Source: Psychrobium sp. MM17-31 (GTDB lineage: Bacteria; Pseudomonadota; Gammaproteobacteria; Enterobacterales; Psychrobiaceae). Taken from it: a stretch of DNA of 64,000 nucleotides. The position numbers and the translations under genes were made by a program. The notes under the pieces are model-generated. The model saw nothing but the letters and a program-made list of their open reading frames with translations, made no database searches and was not told the DNA's origin. The stretch covers positions 62,001 through 126,000 of the forward strand of contig NZ_JAKRGA010000003.1 of the NCBI RefSeq assembly GCF_022347785.1. Reading direction: 5' to 3'. Below are positions 26,512-37,921 of the stretch, piece by piece; the first letter of the stretch is position 1, and each line of letters begins with the position of its first letter.

Positions 26512-27144
26512 GTGAATCTACACGACAATCACATCGTACTACTTGGCAACATTGTCAGTAAGCACAATCAAATTCGTTACTTTGCTGATGGTACTGCCAT
26601 GCTACCGCTTGAAGTTATCACCAAACGCAAGTGGCGCGATAGTCAGGGCACATGGCAAGAGCACAGTAACTATTTCAGTGTGACGCTGTTAGGACAAGAT
26701 GCTGAAGACGCGGTGGCAAACGCGCAGGCAGGGCAAGGGATTTACGTTAGAGCGCAAATTAGGCAATTACAAAGTCAATCAGCGCAAAGTAAAGATACGT
26801 TGCAGGCACAGCAAGTTAAATTGATGCCAAAATCGACGGCCATCAATTGGAATCAGGCTCATCTGGTGGGCACCGTAGTAAAACGCTCTGAGCTCGTACA
26901 GACGATAAACGGTGTCGATTTGCTGACATTGGAACTCGATGTATCAAATATCGATGACAAAACCATTCACACTGAAGTGAAGCTTAAAGGGGCAACTGCT
27001 AAGTATATCGCTAATCAACTTAGTCAAGATAACGCCCCAACTATGGCATTGGTTGAAGGCGTGCTAAGTGGACAGTCTAAAAAAGTCGGTGACTCTTTTA
27101 GCCATCAATATTGGGTCGAAGGGCATACTTGCGTATTGAGTTAA
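26512..27144 (+). CDS. SSB-like protein with two OB folds
   Basis: A 210-residue protein that starts with GTG (GGAG seven bases upstream). Residues ~6-90 look like an SSB OB fold (VLLGNIVSKHNQIRYFADGT, then YFSVTLLGQDAEDAV and GIYVRAQIRQLQ). Residues ~112-205 contain a second, more diverged copy (HLVGTVVKRSELVQTINGVD). There is no acidic SSB C-terminal tip (it ends HTCVLS), so it may not recruit the usual SSB partners. It could be a PriB-like or specialised single-strand-binding protein. The OB assignments are from visual pattern, not alignment. Confidence 0.65.
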   Translation: MNLHDNHIVLLGNIVSKHNQIRYFADGTAMLPLEVITKRKWRDSQGTWQEHSNYFSVTLLGQDAEDAVANAQAGQGIYVRAQIRQLQSQSAQSKDTLQAQQVKLMPKSTAINWNQAHLVGTVVKRSELVQTINGVDLLTLELDVSNIDDKTIHTEVKLKGATAKYIANQLSQDNAPTMALVEGVLSGQSKKVGDSFSHQYWVEGHTCVLS

Positions 27145-27160
27145 CAGCTAGGAGTTTGCG

Positions 27161-27676
27161 ATGAGGTTGAGAATTTTAGGTTTGAGTTTAGCACTTGTGT
27201 CGATGAATGCTGTCGCAACCTGTCACAAATCGCAAAGTGACCTTGATCGATTTTTGAAAACCAAAGGTTACAACAAGCTCTGCTATCAACAATTGGCAAC
27301 TAAACATGCGGTGATTGATGTCACTATTAATGGCCGTAAAGCTTATTTTGTGCTCGATAGCGGTGCTAGCGTTACTGTAGTCCATCGCGACGCTATTCCA
27401 AAATTTCGATTATTTCCCACCGCAAAAGTTGATTACTCAAATGCAACTGGCGTTGGCGGTAGTGTTGACGCCCAAACATATTCTGTTGAGTCTTTAAAAA
27501 TAAAGCAATTAGATATAAAGCATCCATTTATCTTTGGTATGAATTTAAGCCATGTAGTTAAAGCATTAAATGGCTATAGCAAGCAACCCATTGAGGGCGT
27601 CATCGGTCAAGATATCTTGTCTAAGCATCAAGCTATAATTGATGTGGCATCCAACACCATTTATTTAAAGCCCTAA
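27161..27676 (+). CDS. Retropepsin-like clan AA aspartic protease, secreted
   Basis: A 171-residue protein with a signal peptide (about 1-19, ending NAVA) and a single retroviral-type aspartic protease domain: catalytic D66-S-G-A in FVLDSGASVTVV, and the flap and Ile-Gly region GVIGQDIL near residues 146-153. Such bacterial proteins act as dimers, each monomer giving one aspartate. The substrate is unknown. Two cysteines (C21, C41) could form a disulfide. It follows the SSB-like gene by 16 bases and may share its transcript. Confidence 0.8.
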   Translation: MRLRILGLSLALVSMNAVATCHKSQSDLDRFLKTKGYNKLCYQQLATKHAVIDVTINGRKAYFVLDSGASVTVVHRDAIPKFRLFPTAKVDYSNATGVGGSVDAQTYSVESLKIKQLDIKHPFIFGMNLSHVVKALNGYSKQPIEGVIGQDILSKHQAIIDVASNTIYLKP

Positions 27677-27898
27677 TCGCTTATCTAACCATTTAGTTGT
27701 AAGATAGCAATGGGATAATAGATAAAAAATCAAAAAAGTGAGCTAAATTAGACTTTTAGTTTCCTAACCCAAATTTCTTTGCCATAGCGCACAAATTTTT
27801 ATCACTTTATCTGCTCGAATTATCAGCATCGTTTATACTTATAAATACTGCAATATTATGTTAACCCTTTGTTAATGCGATAACTTTTGAGGAACTAT

Positions 27899-30013
27899 AT
27901 GAGAAGATATTCAATCAGCGCCAAGCTATTGTGGATGTCCATTAGCCTATTTATTTTTACAGTATCCTTGTTGTCGATCAGTGTTTGGATCGCGCAAGAT
28001 AACAGTAATCAAACAGTCACTAAGGAAGTGAAAGCTGCATTGAATAAGGAAATTCAGGTTAAGTTATCGTCACAAGCAGGCCAATATGGCGAGCGTATTG
28101 CCGCTTTTATCAACGAAGCCTACCGCGTGCCATATTCTTTTGTGGCTATGTTACAAGATACTGGGCCTGATGCGTTAAATCGTGAATTAGCGCGCAAAGC
28201 GGTTAAGGATACGCTAACTCACAACAAACAAATCTCATCATTTTACGCTCAGTTCGAAGCCAATGGTTTCGATGCCTTTGATAGCGAGCACCTAAGTGGC
28301 AACAATCATAGTGTTAAAGGCGCTGGTTCTTTTGAAGTCTATTTCGTGCGTGAAAACAGCGGCAGCATTATTCAAAGCGAAATCACCGATGCCAACGATA
28401 AGTACGACACGACGTTAAATGAGTTCGGTATTCGCAATGCGGAATGGTTTTTGTGTGCGAAAGAAAACCGCAAACCTTGTCTAATGGAACCATATCTCTA
28501 TGAGATTTCGCCGGGTAATCAAGAGTTAATGACTTCATTAACAGTACCTGTGATGAAAGATGGTCAATTCAAAGGATTGGTTGGTGCAGATCTTAACTTA
28601 CCTATTTTCCAACGTTTTATTGAAGAGTTATCAAAGCAGCTTTACAACGGTAATGCCAAGGTAACGCTACTAAGTGAAAAAGGTTTTATTGTTGCCTCAA
28701 GTCATTATCGCAAGATGGCACGTCCGTTTTACGAAGCGGTTGGTCGCGACCGTGCAGAGCAATTAGGTCGTTTACATCAAGGCAGTGGCTTTATTGAAAC
28801 CGATGACGCAATCAGCGTTGCTAGAGCCATTAATATTCCCGTTTCTAACAGTACTTGGTCGATTATTATCGAAGTGGATAAGAAAGATGCCTTCGCAAGT
28901 ATTTTTGCGTTGGAAAACACGCTTAATGACAATGCACAATCACTTAACCAATTACAAATCGTTATCGGGTTATTAACGGCTGCTATCGCGATTGTTGCTA
29001 TCTGGTTCTTAACCCAGAGTATCGTATCGCCGATTAACATGTTTAAAGATCGCATGGAAAATCTAGCCAGTGAAGAGGGCGATTTAACTAAGAGCATGAG
29101 CGTCGAGTCTCACGCCGAGTTAATTGGTCTTGCTGGGTGGTTTAATCGCTTTTTAGGTAAGCTAAAAGATTTAATTGATGAGCTCAAAGAATTAACGCAA
29201 AAATCTCAAAAAGAAAGTGAAGAAACGGCGCGTATCTCGCAAAGTATTCGCGACAGTGTTAACGGTCAATACATCGAGATTGAAAACGTAGTAACTGCCA
29301 TGAACGAAATGAGCTCTACCGCGCTTGAAGTTGCCCGCGCCTCTGAAGACACCGCGCACGAAGCCGATGCCATGAGTGAAAACGTTAAAGCGAGCCGTAC
29401 TAACTTAACGACTGCGATGCAGTACGTAACTACGATGTCGCAAGAGTCATTACAAGCACGCGATGCCGTAACTAAAGTATCGCAAAGCAGCGATAACATT
29501 AGCTCTATTGTTGAAGTTATTCGTGCCATTGCTGATCAAACGAATCTATTAGCGTTAAATGCGGCTATTGAAGCAGCACGTGCTGGTGAGCAAGGTCGTG
29601 GTTTTGCAGTAGTAGCCGATGAAGTTCGCTCACTTGCATCAAAAACCCAAGAGTCGACAGATAATATTAGTAAGCTTATTGAATCACTTCACGTTGAAGT
29701 GACTAACGCCTCATCCGTTATTGAGAAGGGCACCGAACAAGCGCAGGTTGCGGTAACTAAGACTAACGATGCACTAGATTCGCTAAATCAAATGGTTGAG
29801 CAAATTGATGAAGTCTCTGGCAAGGTAAGCCATATTGCAACAGCTGCAGAAGAGCAAAGTGCGGTAACGGAAGAAGTGAACAAAAATATCACCGTTATCT
29901 CAACATCAGCCGCTGAGTTAGCAAGTTTTGCCGATGAAGCTTACGCAAGTAGTGTCAACTTAGCTGAGCTAGTTAAGGCGCAAGAAAGTCAATTAGGTAA
30001 GCTTAAGACTTAA
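27899..30013 (+). CDS. Methyl-accepting chemotaxis protein with dCache-type sensor
   Basis: A 704-residue chemoreceptor. It has a membrane segment at about residues 10-33, a periplasmic dCache-like sensor (about 40-330), a second membrane segment near 345-370 ([19 protein letters not shown]), a HAMP region, and the cytoplasmic signalling helix with the conserved tip [20 protein letters not shown] and [15 protein letters not shown]. The ligand is unknown. The ATG at 27899 has GAGGAA seven bases upstream; an in-frame TTG at 27887 is unlikely. It is a lone gene with a strong terminator. Confidence 0.93.
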   Translation: MRRYSISAKLLWMSISLFIFTVSLLSISVWIAQDNSNQTVTKEVKAALNKEIQVKLSSQAGQYGERIAAFINEAYRVPYSFVAMLQDTGPDALNRELARKAVKDTLTHNKQISSFYAQFEANGFDAFDSEHLSGNNHSVKGAGSFEVYFVRENSGSIIQSEITDANDKYDTTLNEFGIRNAEWFLCAKENRKPCLMEPYLYEISPGNQELMTSLTVPVMKDGQFKGLVGADLNLPIFQRFIEELSKQLYNGNAKVTLLSEKGFIVASSHYRKMARPFYEAVGRDRAEQLGRLHQGSGFIETDDAISVARAINIPVSNSTWSIIIEVDKKDAFASIFALENTLNDNAQSLNQLQIVIGLLTAAIAIVAIWFLTQSIVSPINMFKDRMENLASEEGDLTKSMSVESHAELIGLAGWFNRFLGKLKDLIDELKELTQKSQKESEETARISQSIRDSVNGQYIEIENVVTAMNEMSSTALEVARASEDTAHEADAMSENVKASRTNLTTAMQYVTTMSQESLQARDAVTKVSQSSDNISSIVEVIRAIADQTNLLALNAAIEAARAGEQGRGFAVVADEVRSLASKTQESTDNISKLIESLHVEVTNASSVIEKGTEQAQVAVTKTNDALDSLNQMVEQIDEVSGKVSHIATAAEEQSAVTEEVNKNITVISTSAAELASFADEAYASSVNLAELVKAQESQLGKLKT

Positions 30014-30040
30014 CAGGCGCACGACTTAATCGCCATGAGA

Positions 30041-30071
30041 AAAGAGCAAGCTTAGGCTTGCTCTTTTTTTT
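30041..30071 (+). terminator. Terminator after the chemoreceptor gene
   Basis: AAAGAGCAAGC pairs with GCTTGCTCTTT around loop TTAG, with T continuing to 30071. Confidence 0.85.
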
Positions 30072-30119
30072 GTCTAAGCATATGCTGCAATAGATTTTAG
30101 TAAAAGTAGGATATTTCTT

Positions 30120-30641
30120 TTGAATAACATGAAGTTAAAAAAGTATGTTGTCGGACTATTAATTGGTTGCCTATCGTTGCTTAGTGGAGCTGTTGCGAGT
30201 GAATTTGACAGAGCTGGACTTTCATTTCGAGTCACTGATCATTTAAAAGATGTATACATCGACGGAACCAATATTCAATATACGCTGAGTAATCGAAAGA
30301 TATTTGCAGTTAGTTTCGTCCATACCGACACTAAGAATGCTTATCCACTGTTAGAGGCTTTTGCACAGCAGTTACGAGAACGTATGTTTCCGACTCATAC
30401 TTTTAAACCGTATCGTTTAGGAGCGGAAAAGCTAACAACCAATGGTGTTAAGAGTATTAGCTTTTTATTAACCGGTAACAATCAGCAGTGTGAGTTGTTC
30501 ATTGCAAGCGCTATTGGTAAACGTAGTTACTTGTTTACGACGATTACTAATCAAATTGACAAAACAGACTGTGATTCAGGGAAAGATGAATTGGGCCAAT
30601 CAATTCAGCAAATAAGCCAAGGAATGGTCTTTGCTAAGTAA
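30120..30641 (+). CDS. Exported protein of unknown function
   Basis: I do not recognise the family. The protein has 173 residues from TTG at 30120 or 170 from ATG at 30129. The only ribosome-binding match (AGGA, eight bases upstream) favours TTG; the ATG would be the conventional choice. A signal peptide (KKYVVGLLIGCLSLLSGAVA) indicates export, and the mature part is mixed alpha/beta with two cysteines (QCELFIAS and TDCDSG) that may pair. It lies between a rightward terminator and the shared terminator with metG, so it is a single gene. Confidence 0.7.
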   Translation: MNNMKLKKYVVGLLIGCLSLLSGAVASEFDRAGLSFRVTDHLKDVYIDGTNIQYTLSNRKIFAVSFVHTDTKNAYPLLEAFAQQLRERMFPTHTFKPYRLGAEKLTTNGVKSISFLLTGNNQQCELFIASAIGKRSYLFTTITNQIDKTDCDSGKDELGQSIQQISQGMVFAK

Positions 30642-30659
30642 TCTAACATTAGACTTAAA

Positions 30660-30686
30660 AAAAACGGCGCATTAAGCGCCGTTTTT
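30660..30686. terminator. Bidirectional terminator between the exported-protein gene and metG
   Basis: AAAAACGGCGC, a five-base loop, GCGCCGTTTTT. T-runs are present on both strands, serving convergent genes. Confidence 0.85.
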
Positions 30687-30704
30687 AGTTATCACGTTGT
30701 CGTG

Positions 30705-32735
30705 TTACTTAACACGCATACCCGGTTGAGCCCCGTCATCTGGGTTTAAGATCCACAGCTCTTCGCCGCCTGGACCTGCTGCTAATACCATACCTTCCGA
30801 CATACCAAAGCGCATCTTACGCGGCGCAAGGTTGGCTACCATCACCGTGAGCTTTCCTTCGATATCTTCTGGCTGATACGCCGATTTAATGCCTGCGAAT
30901 ACTTGACGTGATTCGCCGCCTAAATCCAACTCTAAGCGCAATAACTTATCTGCGCCTTTCACATGATCGGCTTTAGCAATCTTAGCGATGCGCAAATCGA
31001 TTTTAGCAAAATCATCGAAGCTAATTTCTGGTGCGATAGGATCTTTCGCTAGTGGCGAGTTAGGATCTAGCGCTGGTTTTGCTGGCTCAAGATTTTCTTT
31101 TGAATCTTCAACCATGGCTTCCACGTGTTTCATATCAACGCGCTGCATCATTGCTTTAAACTTGTTGATCTTGTGATCCGTTAGCGGTGTGTTAATACTA
31201 TCCCACGTCAGTTCAACGTTTAAGAAGGCTTCAACTTGCTCGGCGAGCGCAGGCACAATAGGTTTTAAGTAAGTGATTAATACTTTAAATAAGTTAATGC
31301 CGACACTACAGATGTTTTGAACATCGTCTAGCTTGCTTTCGTCTTTCACTAGTTGCCACGGTTCTTTATCGGCAATGTATTGGTTCGCTTTATCGGCTAG
31401 CGCCATGATTTGACGAACGGCTTTAGCAAAATCACGTTGCTCGAAACACTGAGCGATATCATCTTGTGCAGCGATGAACTCGTCCATTAACGCTTGCTCT
31501 GATACTGTCGCTGCTAATGTACCGTCGAATTTCTTGGTGATGAAACCTGCACAGCGACTAGCGATGTTAATCACTTTACCGATCATGTCTGAGTTTACGC
31601 GCTGGGCGAAATCTTCAAGATTTAGGTCTAAATCATCGATACGGCTCGTTAGTTTAGCGCCGTAGTAATAACGTAAATACTCAGGGTTTAAATGCTCTAA
31701 GTAGGTACGGGCTTTAATGAAGGTACCTTTCGATTTAGACATCTTCGCGCCGTTTACCGTTACAAAACCGTGCGCGTAAACAGACGTTGGCTTTCTAAAA
31801 CCCGCACCTTCTAACATCGCAGGCCAGAATAGGCTGTGGAAGTAGATAATGTCTTTACCGATGAAGTGGTATAGCTCAGCCGTTGAGTCTTTTTTCCAAA
31901 AGGCATCAAAATCGATGCTTGGATTTTTGTCACATAGATTCTTGAAACTACCGATGTAGCCAATAGGGGCATCTAACCATACGTAGAAGTATTTATCGGT
32001 GGTGCCTGGAATATTAAAGCCAAAGTATGGTGCATCACGGCTGATATCCCAGTTTTGTAGGCCATCTTCAAACCATTCAGCCAGTTTGTTAGCCATTTCA
32101 TCTTGCAATGAACCGCTGCGTGTCCACTCTTTAAGCATGGCTTCAAACTTAGGGAGTTCGAAGAAGTAATGCTCACTTTCACGCAGCACAGGCGTTGCGC
32201 CAGAAACCACAGAGCGTGGGTTTTTAAGATCTGTTGGGCTGTACGTTGCACCACAGCTATCACAGTTGTCACCGTTTTGATCTTCGCTGCCACAGGTTGG
32301 GCAATCGCCTTTAACGAAACGATCTGGCAAGAACATCTCTTTCTCTGGATCGAATAACTGCTCGATAGTCTTTGTTGAAATGTAACCGTTGTCGTTTAAC
32401 GCGTTGTAAATCGTCTCGGCGTAATGACGGTTTTCGTCACTGTGTGTGGAGTGGAAGTTGTCGAAGGCAACACCGAAATCGCTAAAGTCAGCTTGATGCT
32501 CAATATTGGTTTTAGCGATCATTTCTTCAGGACTAATACCTAACTGCTGCGCTTTAAGCATAATTGGTGTGCCGTGGGCATCGTCTGCACACACGTAATG
32601 ACACTCATGGCCACGTAGTTTTTGGAAACGGACCCAGATGTCGGTTTGGATATACTCAAGCATGTGGCCTAGATGAATAGGGCCATTTGCGTAAGGAAGT
32701 GCACTTGTCACTAGAATTTGTCGTTTTGCAGTCAC
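30705..32735 (-). CDS. metG: Methionine--tRNA ligase
   Basis: Class I aminoacyl-tRNA synthetase charging tRNA-Met. The 676-residue product has HLGH at residues 21-24, a zinc knuckle CPTCG...CDSCG in the connective peptide (around 145-165), KMSKS at 331-335, an anticodon-binding domain and the C-terminal EMAP/Trbp111-like tRNA-binding domain (from about 575, [20 protein letters not shown]). The start is GTG at 32735. It is divergent from mrp, as in E. coli. The 255-base gap between the two holds no gene. Confidence 0.97.
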   Translation of the reverse strand: MTAKRQILVTSALPYANGPIHLGHMLEYIQTDIWVRFQKLRGHECHYVCADDAHGTPIMLKAQQLGISPEEMIAKTNIEHQADFSDFGVAFDNFHSTHSDENRHYAETIYNALNDNGYISTKTIEQLFDPEKEMFLPDRFVKGDCPTCGSEDQNGDNCDSCGATYSPTDLKNPRSVVSGATPVLRESEHYFFELPKFEAMLKEWTRSGSLQDEMANKLAEWFEDGLQNWDISRDAPYFGFNIPGTTDKYFYVWLDAPIGYIGSFKNLCDKNPSIDFDAFWKKDSTAELYHFIGKDIIYFHSLFWPAMLEGAGFRKPTSVYAHGFVTVNGAKMSKSKGTFIKARTYLEHLNPEYLRYYYGAKLTSRIDDLDLNLEDFAQRVNSDMIGKVINIASRCAGFITKKFDGTLAATVSEQALMDEFIAAQDDIAQCFEQRDFAKAVRQIMALADKANQYIADKEPWQLVKDESKLDDVQNICSVGINLFKVLITYLKPIVPALAEQVEAFLNVELTWDSINTPLTDHKINKFKAMMQRVDMKHVEAMVEDSKENLEPAKPALDPNSPLAKDPIAPEISFDDFAKIDLRIAKIAKADHVKGADKLLRLELDLGGESRQVFAGIKSAYQPEDIEGKLTVMVANLAPRKMRFGMSEGMVLAAGPGGEELWILNPDDGAQPGMRVK

Positions 32736-32990
32736 GGATATTTCGCCTTTTATAAATGAATAACGGCTCGTGCAGATGAGTAAAAGAACCTTAATTTGTG
32801 AGCTAGATTACTAAATGAAGATAATCTTGCCGTTTCTTTGTACAACATCGTGCTAAGACGTGGAAATGGCGCCAATAATACCTTAGATAACCGTTGAATT
32901 CATCAATAAAATGTCGTCGAAAAGTTATTGAAATTTAGATACAATAGCCCGAATTTTTTAATGCTTAAGTCAGTTTAGAAGGTCAGTGGC

Positions 32991-34079
32991 ATGGGGCTGT
33001 TTTCAAATAACGACAAAACACTTGTCAGCGAACTAAAAGCAGTGATGCAAAAGGCAACGTTTTTAGACACTAAAGCGCCTTTATTATCTGTTATGGATCT
33101 TACCCGAGGTCAACTAAAACGCGGAACACTTGATTTAAGTATTCGGGTTCAAATCCCTTGTTTGCATATGCGTGAGGAACTCACCCAATTTCTTTCTGAG
33201 CTCTTTAAGCCTAGTCATGATTTTTCACAACTCACAATATCGCTAGAATTGGCTGTTAAGACCATTAATACCAGTGACAAAATATCGCAAGTAAAACAGA
33301 TTATTATGGTGGCCTCTGGTAAGGGCGGTGTTGGTAAATCGACGACATCGGCTAATCTTGCGTTAGCGCTTGCGCATGGCGGCGCCAAGGTCGGTTTATT
33401 AGACGCGGATATTTACGGCCCGTCATTACCAACTATGCTTGGTGCGGTAAAAGAAAAGCCGGTGTCTCATGATGGTAAGTTGCTTGAACCGATCGAGCGC
33501 TACGGACTCTATACCATGTCGCTAGGTTACTTAGTGGATGAAAACGATGCCACTGTGTGGCGTGGCCCTATGGCATCGCGAGCGCTGTCGCAACTGATTT
33601 ATGAAACGCAATGGCCTGCGCTTCATTATCTAGTGGTCGATATGCCACCGGGTACAGGGGATATTCAGTTAACCATGTCGAGCGATGTGCCGTCATCGGG
33701 CGCAGTGGTTGTGACAACGCCGCAAAACTTAGCGCTTAAAGACGCGCAAAAGGGCATTAGCATGTTCAACAAGGTTAATGTCCCTGTTATTGGCGTCATT
33801 GAAAACATGAGTTATCACCGCTGTGATAACTGTGGTCATCACAGCCATGTCTTTGGGACGGCGGGCGGCGAAGCATTAGCAAAAAATTCACAGGTTGAGT
33901 TGGTTGGCCACTTACCATTATCCAGTGACATCGGAAATGATATTGATAAGGGCAAACCAACGTTGGTGGCGCAACCACAATCAGAAGCGGCGCAAGACTA
34001 TCTCAATATTGCACTGCGCTGCGCTATTAATTTAAATAAAACGAATCAAAGCATTCCATCACTCATTGTCGGAGAATAG
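32991..34079 (+). CDS. apbC: Iron-sulfur cluster carrier protein Mrp/ApbC
   Basis: A P-loop NTPase that carries and transfers Fe-S clusters to apoproteins. The 362-residue product has an N-terminal MIP18-like part (about 10-95), the deviant Walker [10 protein letters not shown] at 110-118, [10 protein letters not shown], and the cluster-binding cysteine pair C278/C281 ([10 protein letters not shown]). Placement next to metG matches E. coli mrp. udk starts two bases downstream, so the two genes are probably co-transcribed. Confidence 0.95.
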   Translation: MGLFSNNDKTLVSELKAVMQKATFLDTKAPLLSVMDLTRGQLKRGTLDLSIRVQIPCLHMREELTQFLSELFKPSHDFSQLTISLELAVKTINTSDKISQVKQIIMVASGKGGVGKSTTSANLALALAHGGAKVGLLDADIYGPSLPTMLGAVKEKPVSHDGKLLEPIERYGLYTMSLGYLVDENDATVWRGPMASRALSQLIYETQWPALHYLVVDMPPGTGDIQLTMSSDVPSSGAVVVTTPQNLALKDAQKGISMFNKVNVPVIGVIENMSYHRCDNCGHHSHVFGTAGGEALAKNSQVELVGHLPLSSDIGNDIDKGKPTLVAQPQSEAAQDYLNIALRCAINLNKTNQSIPSLIVGE

Positions 34080-34081
34080 AT

Positions 34082-34714
34082 ATGAAAGACTGTATTTTTA
34101 TCGCCATTGTTGGCGCATCAGCCTCTGGTAAGAGTTTATTGGCACAAACTATCGTCAAGGAATTAATCGACGAAGTAGGTAGTAATCAAATTGGTGTTAT
34201 CAACGAAGATTATTACTACCGCAACCAAGATCACCTAAGCATGGAAGAACGGGTTCAAACCAATTACGATCACCCTCAATCGCTTGAACACGATCTGTTG
34301 ATTGAACACTTAGAGAAATTACAAAACGGTGAAAGCGTTGAGTTACCGCAATACTGTTATTCAACCCACACCCGTTTACCTGAGACCCTAGCGATGGGCA
34401 ACAAGCGCGTTATTGTACTTGAAGGTATTTTATTGCTGACGAACCCTGAACTTCGCAAGTTCTTCCATGCGTCAATTTATATGGATGCACCGCTAGATGT
34501 GTGTTTAATGCGCCGATTGGTGCGCGATGTTGAACAACGCGGTCGTACAATGGAATCTGTTCTCGAACAATACAAGGCGACTGTTCGTCCAATGTTCCTA
34601 CAATTTATCGAGCCATCGAAGCAATACGCTGATATTATCGTGCCTCGTGGTGGTAAGAACCGCATTGCCATCGAGATGTTAAAATCTGACATTAACCGTT
34701 TATTAAATCGCTAA
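34082..34714 (+). CDS. udk: Uridine kinase
   Basis: Phosphorylates uridine and cytidine in pyrimidine salvage. The 210-residue product has P-loop GASASGKS at 11-18, [14 protein letters not shown] for nucleoside binding, [13 protein letters not shown], and the lid segment with [17 protein letters not shown]. The length and motifs match E. coli Udk. It follows apbC directly and is followed 35 bases later by dcd, the same udk-dcd pairing seen in E. coli. Confidence 0.96.
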   Translation: MKDCIFIAIVGASASGKSLLAQTIVKELIDEVGSNQIGVINEDYYYRNQDHLSMEERVQTNYDHPQSLEHDLLIEHLEKLQNGESVELPQYCYSTHTRLPETLAMGNKRVIVLEGILLLTNPELRKFFHASIYMDAPLDVCLMRRLVRDVEQRGRTMESVLEQYKATVRPMFLQFIEPSKQYADIIVPRGGKNRIAIEMLKSDINRLLNR

Positions 34715-34749
34715 TTTAAAAGCATTATTTACAGCAAGGAGCCAGTCGC

Positions 34750-35334
34750 ATGCGCTTAAGTGATATCGATATCAAGCGTTATTTAAGTGAGCAAAAAATT
34801 GTTATTGAGCCAAGTCCAGATCCCGACACCATTAACGGTGTAACGGTTGATGTGAGACTAGGCAACAAGTTTCGTGTTTTTGAAGGTCATAATGCCCCGT
34901 TTATTGATATTAGTGGTCCTAAGAGCGATGTTCAGGACGCGTTAGATCGCGTAATGAGCGATGAAATCATCTTAGAGGGTGACCAACCTTTTATTTTGCA
35001 TCCAGGCGAACTGGCGTTAGCCATGACCATGGAATCGGTAACACTACCAGCGGATATTGTTGGTTGGTTAGACGGACGTTCATCACTTGCAAGATTGGGG
35101 TTAATGGTTCACGTGACTGCGCATCGTATTGACCCTGGTTGGTCTGGCAATATCGTGCTGGAGTTTATCAATGCGGGTAAATTGCCTTTAGCACTACGTG
35201 CCGGAATGCCAATTGGTGCGCTTAATTTTGAAAAACTATCGTCGCCTGCTGAAAATCCTTATAACAAGCGTGAAAATGCTAAGTACAAAGGACAGAGTGG
35301 CGCAGTCGCATCACGCATTGGACAGGACAAGTAA
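34750..35334 (+). CDS. dcd: dCTP deaminase
   Basis: Deaminates dCTP to dUTP, feeding dTMP synthesis. The 194-residue product carries the family motifs [35 protein letters not shown] (with the catalytic glutamate region nearby), [12 protein letters not shown] and the C-terminal [15 protein letters not shown] lid. AAGGAG lies eight bases upstream of the ATG. The stop codon overlaps the pabC start by one base. Confidence 0.96.
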   Translation: MRLSDIDIKRYLSEQKIVIEPSPDPDTINGVTVDVRLGNKFRVFEGHNAPFIDISGPKSDVQDALDRVMSDEIILEGDQPFILHPGELALAMTMESVTLPADIVGWLDGRSSLARLGLMVHVTAHRIDPGWSGNIVLEFINAGKLPLALRAGMPIGALNFEKLSSPAENPYNKRENAKYKGQSGAVASRIGQDK

Positions 35335-36155
35335 TGTCAATGATGTGGGTTAATGGCGTCGCCACTGATGTTATTAGTGCAAGTGATCGCGGTTTTAGCT
35401 ATGGCGACGGCATTTTTACAACCATTAAAGTCACTAATGGGGTGTGTCATTTATTGCCAGACCATTTAATGCGCTTACAACGTGGGATTAGCGCATTGGC
35501 GATAGCGCAGATAGATTTTGATGCACTTCTTAATCAGCTTTGTGACGTTGCTAAGATGTTGGCACAGGGCGTGATTAAAGTCGTTATTAGCCGCGGTGTT
35601 GGGCAACGGGGCTATTCAAGTGTTGGTTGCGATTCGCCAACGGTGGTGGTGTCGACATCACCATTGCCGTCTTGTTACCAAGCGTGGCAACGAGACGGTA
35701 TTGCACTCGGTGTTAGCACAGTTGCACTTGGACTAAATCCACTCACGGCAGGCATTAAACACCTTAATCGTTTAGAGCAGGTGTTAGTAAAACAGCAAAT
35801 TGACGACAACGGCTGGACAGACGCAGTCGTACTCGACTGTCAGGCCTGTGTTATCGAAACAAACATGGCAAATTTATTTTGGCGCAACGGTGACAAAGTT
35901 TATACGCCAAATCTCGACTTTTCTGGTGTTAAAGGCCTAATGCGCGCGCAAGTAAAAAGCGCGTTAGCTGCATGGGCGATTGAAGTAGTGGAAGATAGAT
36001 TTAAGCTCAGCTCGCTAACGGATGCTGATGAGATTTTTATAACAAACTGTTTAATGGATGTTGTGCCAGTCGTTGCCATTGAAACTAAATCCTATGCTAT
36101 TGGTAGTCTAACTAAGCGATTGATCGCGCATATTTCGCATAAGGACCATGTATGA
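35334..36155 (+). CDS. pabC: Aminodeoxychorismate lyase
   Basis: A PLP enzyme releasing p-aminobenzoate and pyruvate from aminodeoxychorismate for folate synthesis. The 273-residue fold-type IV protein has RGFSYGDGIFTTI near the start, the Schiff-base lysine in GIKHLNRLEQV, and the glutamate-containing VIETNMANLFW. It overlaps dcd by one base and mltG by four, giving tight coupling (pabC-mltG-tmk-holB is the E. coli order). Confidence 0.94.
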   Translation: MSMMWVNGVATDVISASDRGFSYGDGIFTTIKVTNGVCHLLPDHLMRLQRGISALAIAQIDFDALLNQLCDVAKMLAQGVIKVVISRGVGQRGYSSVGCDSPTVVVSTSPLPSCYQAWQRDGIALGVSTVALGLNPLTAGIKHLNRLEQVLVKQQIDDNGWTDAVVLDCQACVIETNMANLFWRNGDKVYTPNLDFSGVKGLMRAQVKSALAAWAIEVVEDRFKLSSLTDADEIFITNCLMDVVPVVAIETKSYAIGSLTKRLIAHISHKDHV

Positions 36156-37264
36156 GCAAACAGGATATGAGTCAGCAATCGTCTTCGGATAACTCCGCGG
36201 AAAAGAAAGCAAAACCGTCATGGTTCAAGCGCCTACTAAAATTAATGGCTATCGGTGCCTTGCTTGGCGTCGTTTTATTAGTCGCTGGTGGCTTAGGCTT
36301 TAAGCATTGGTTAACGAATTGGTCAAATACGCCTAACGAGCAGCGACAATTGACGCAATTTGTCGTCAATCGTGGCGATAGCGCTAGTAAAGTACTACGA
36401 AATCTACAAAACTCCCAAATCATCGAAGAACAATGGCGCTACAAGGCGTTATTCGTATTTGAGCCGCAATTAACGCGATTAAAAGCTGGGCATTACGAGA
36501 TCCCAAGTCAGGCAAGTCCGCGTGAGTTATTGACTGTATTAGCCAGCGGTGTTGAAAAGCAATTTGCCATTACCTTTATTGAAGGCACTACGTTTAAAGA
36601 ATGGCTAGGCGTGTTGCAAAAACACCCACAAGTGGACTATTCACAAGTACGAATGAATGATTACATCGCGAGCTTTCCCGCATCTTCAGTAGATGAAGAC
36701 AAATATCGCTTCGCCCGTGTCGAAGGGATGTTCTATCCAGATACCTATCATTTTACGGCAAATACGAAAGCGATTGATTTACTCAAACGAGCACATAGCG
36801 TGCTAAATTCTACGCTTGATGAGTTGTGGAAAACACGCGTAAAGGATCTACCGTTAGACTCCAAGGAAGAAGCACTGGTGCTTGCGTCGATAATTGAAAA
36901 AGAATCAGGCTTCTCCGCTGAGCGCAGAGACGTTGCGTCGGTGTTTATCAATCGTTTGAATAAAAAGATGCGTTTACAGACAGATCCAACCGTGATTTAT
37001 GGCATGGCAGATGTGTATGATGGCGATATTAAATACAGTCACTTACGTGATAAAAACGTTTATAACACCTATGTTATTAAACGTTTGCCACCAACGCCAA
37101 TCGCCATGGTGAGTCGTCAAGCAATTGCGGCAACGTTAAATCCAACGTCTACGCCTTATTTGTATTTTGTTGCGTCTGGCAAGGGCGATCATGTGTTTTC
37201 GACGAATTTAAAAGATCACAACCGGGCGCTAAAGCGTTACCTAGCAACACTCAAACAACAATAA
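36152..37264 (+). CDS. mltG: Endolytic murein transglycosylase MltG
   Basis: An inner-membrane lytic transglycosylase that cuts nascent peptidoglycan glycan strands and sets their length. The 370-residue product has a basic cytoplasmic tail, one membrane segment (about residues 28-50, LMAIGALLGVVLLVAGGLGF), a LysM-like domain and the YceG catalytic domain with the glutamate in ASIIEKESG and the motif LPPTPIAMVS. The start ATGA overlaps the pabC stop. tmk follows after 21 bases. Confidence 0.95.
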   Translation: MSKQDMSQQSSSDNSAEKKAKPSWFKRLLKLMAIGALLGVVLLVAGGLGFKHWLTNWSNTPNEQRQLTQFVVNRGDSASKVLRNLQNSQIIEEQWRYKALFVFEPQLTRLKAGHYEIPSQASPRELLTVLASGVEKQFAITFIEGTTFKEWLGVLQKHPQVDYSQVRMNDYIASFPASSVDEDKYRFARVEGMFYPDTYHFTANTKAIDLLKRAHSVLNSTLDELWKTRVKDLPLDSKEEALVLASIIEKESGFSAERRDVASVFINRLNKKMRLQTDPTVIYGMADVYDGDIKYSHLRDKNVYNTYVIKRLPPTPIAMVSRQAIAATLNPTSTPYLYFVASGKGDHVFSTNLKDHNRALKRYLATLKQQ

Positions 37265-37285
37265 CAACAAGTTTTAGAGAAAATT

Positions 37286-37909
37286 ATGGCAAAGTTTATC
37301 GTGATTGAAGGCCTTGAAGGGGCAGGAAAATCTACAGCAATCAATCACATTAAGACAGTTCTTAGCGACAACGGGGTGTCGAATTTTATTTCAACCCGCG
37401 AACCCGGCGGTACGCCGTTAGCGGAAGCGATGCGTGCACTTGTTAAAGAATCACGAGAAGATGAAGAATTAACCGTTGAAAGTGAGTTACTGCTGATGTA
37501 CGCCGCGCGCAGTCAACTTGTTGAACGCGTAATCAAGCCTGCATTAGCAAATGGCCAGTGGGTTATTGGCGATCGTCATGATCTATCTTCGCAAGCCTAT
37601 CAAGGCGGTGGTCGTGGACTTAGCGATATTATGGCGCCGATTAAAAAAGCTGTGTTGGGTGATTTTAAACCTGATCTCACGCTGTATTTAGATATTGACC
37701 CGACGCTTGGCTTGTCACGCGCACAGGCGCGAGGGGAGTTAGATCGCATCGAACAAAACGCTATCGAGTTTTTCCAACGCGCACGTGCTGTTTATCTACA
37801 CGCGGCCGCCAATGACGAGAGTGTGGTTAAGATTGATGCGTCACAATCTATCGAGCAAGTGGCGGCTGATATTACCACCACGTTAACTACATTTATTGCT
37901 GCGCAATAG
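37286..37909 (+). CDS. tmk: Thymidylate kinase
   Basis: Phosphorylates dTMP to dTDP. The 207-residue product has P-loop [10 protein letters not shown] at 8-17, [14 protein letters not shown] for dTMP binding, and [15 protein letters not shown] with the E. coli-type lid arginines later (ARGELDRIE). It sits between mltG and holB as in E. coli. Confidence 0.96.
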   Translation: MAKFIVIEGLEGAGKSTAINHIKTVLSDNGVSNFISTREPGGTPLAEAMRALVKESREDEELTVESELLLMYAARSQLVERVIKPALANGQWVIGDRHDLSSQAYQGGGRGLSDIMAPIKKAVLGDFKPDLTLYLDIDPTLGLSRAQARGELDRIEQNAIEFFQRARAVYLHAAANDESVVKIDASQSIEQVAADITTTLTTFIAAQ

Positions 37910-37921
37910 TGGGTTATTGCC

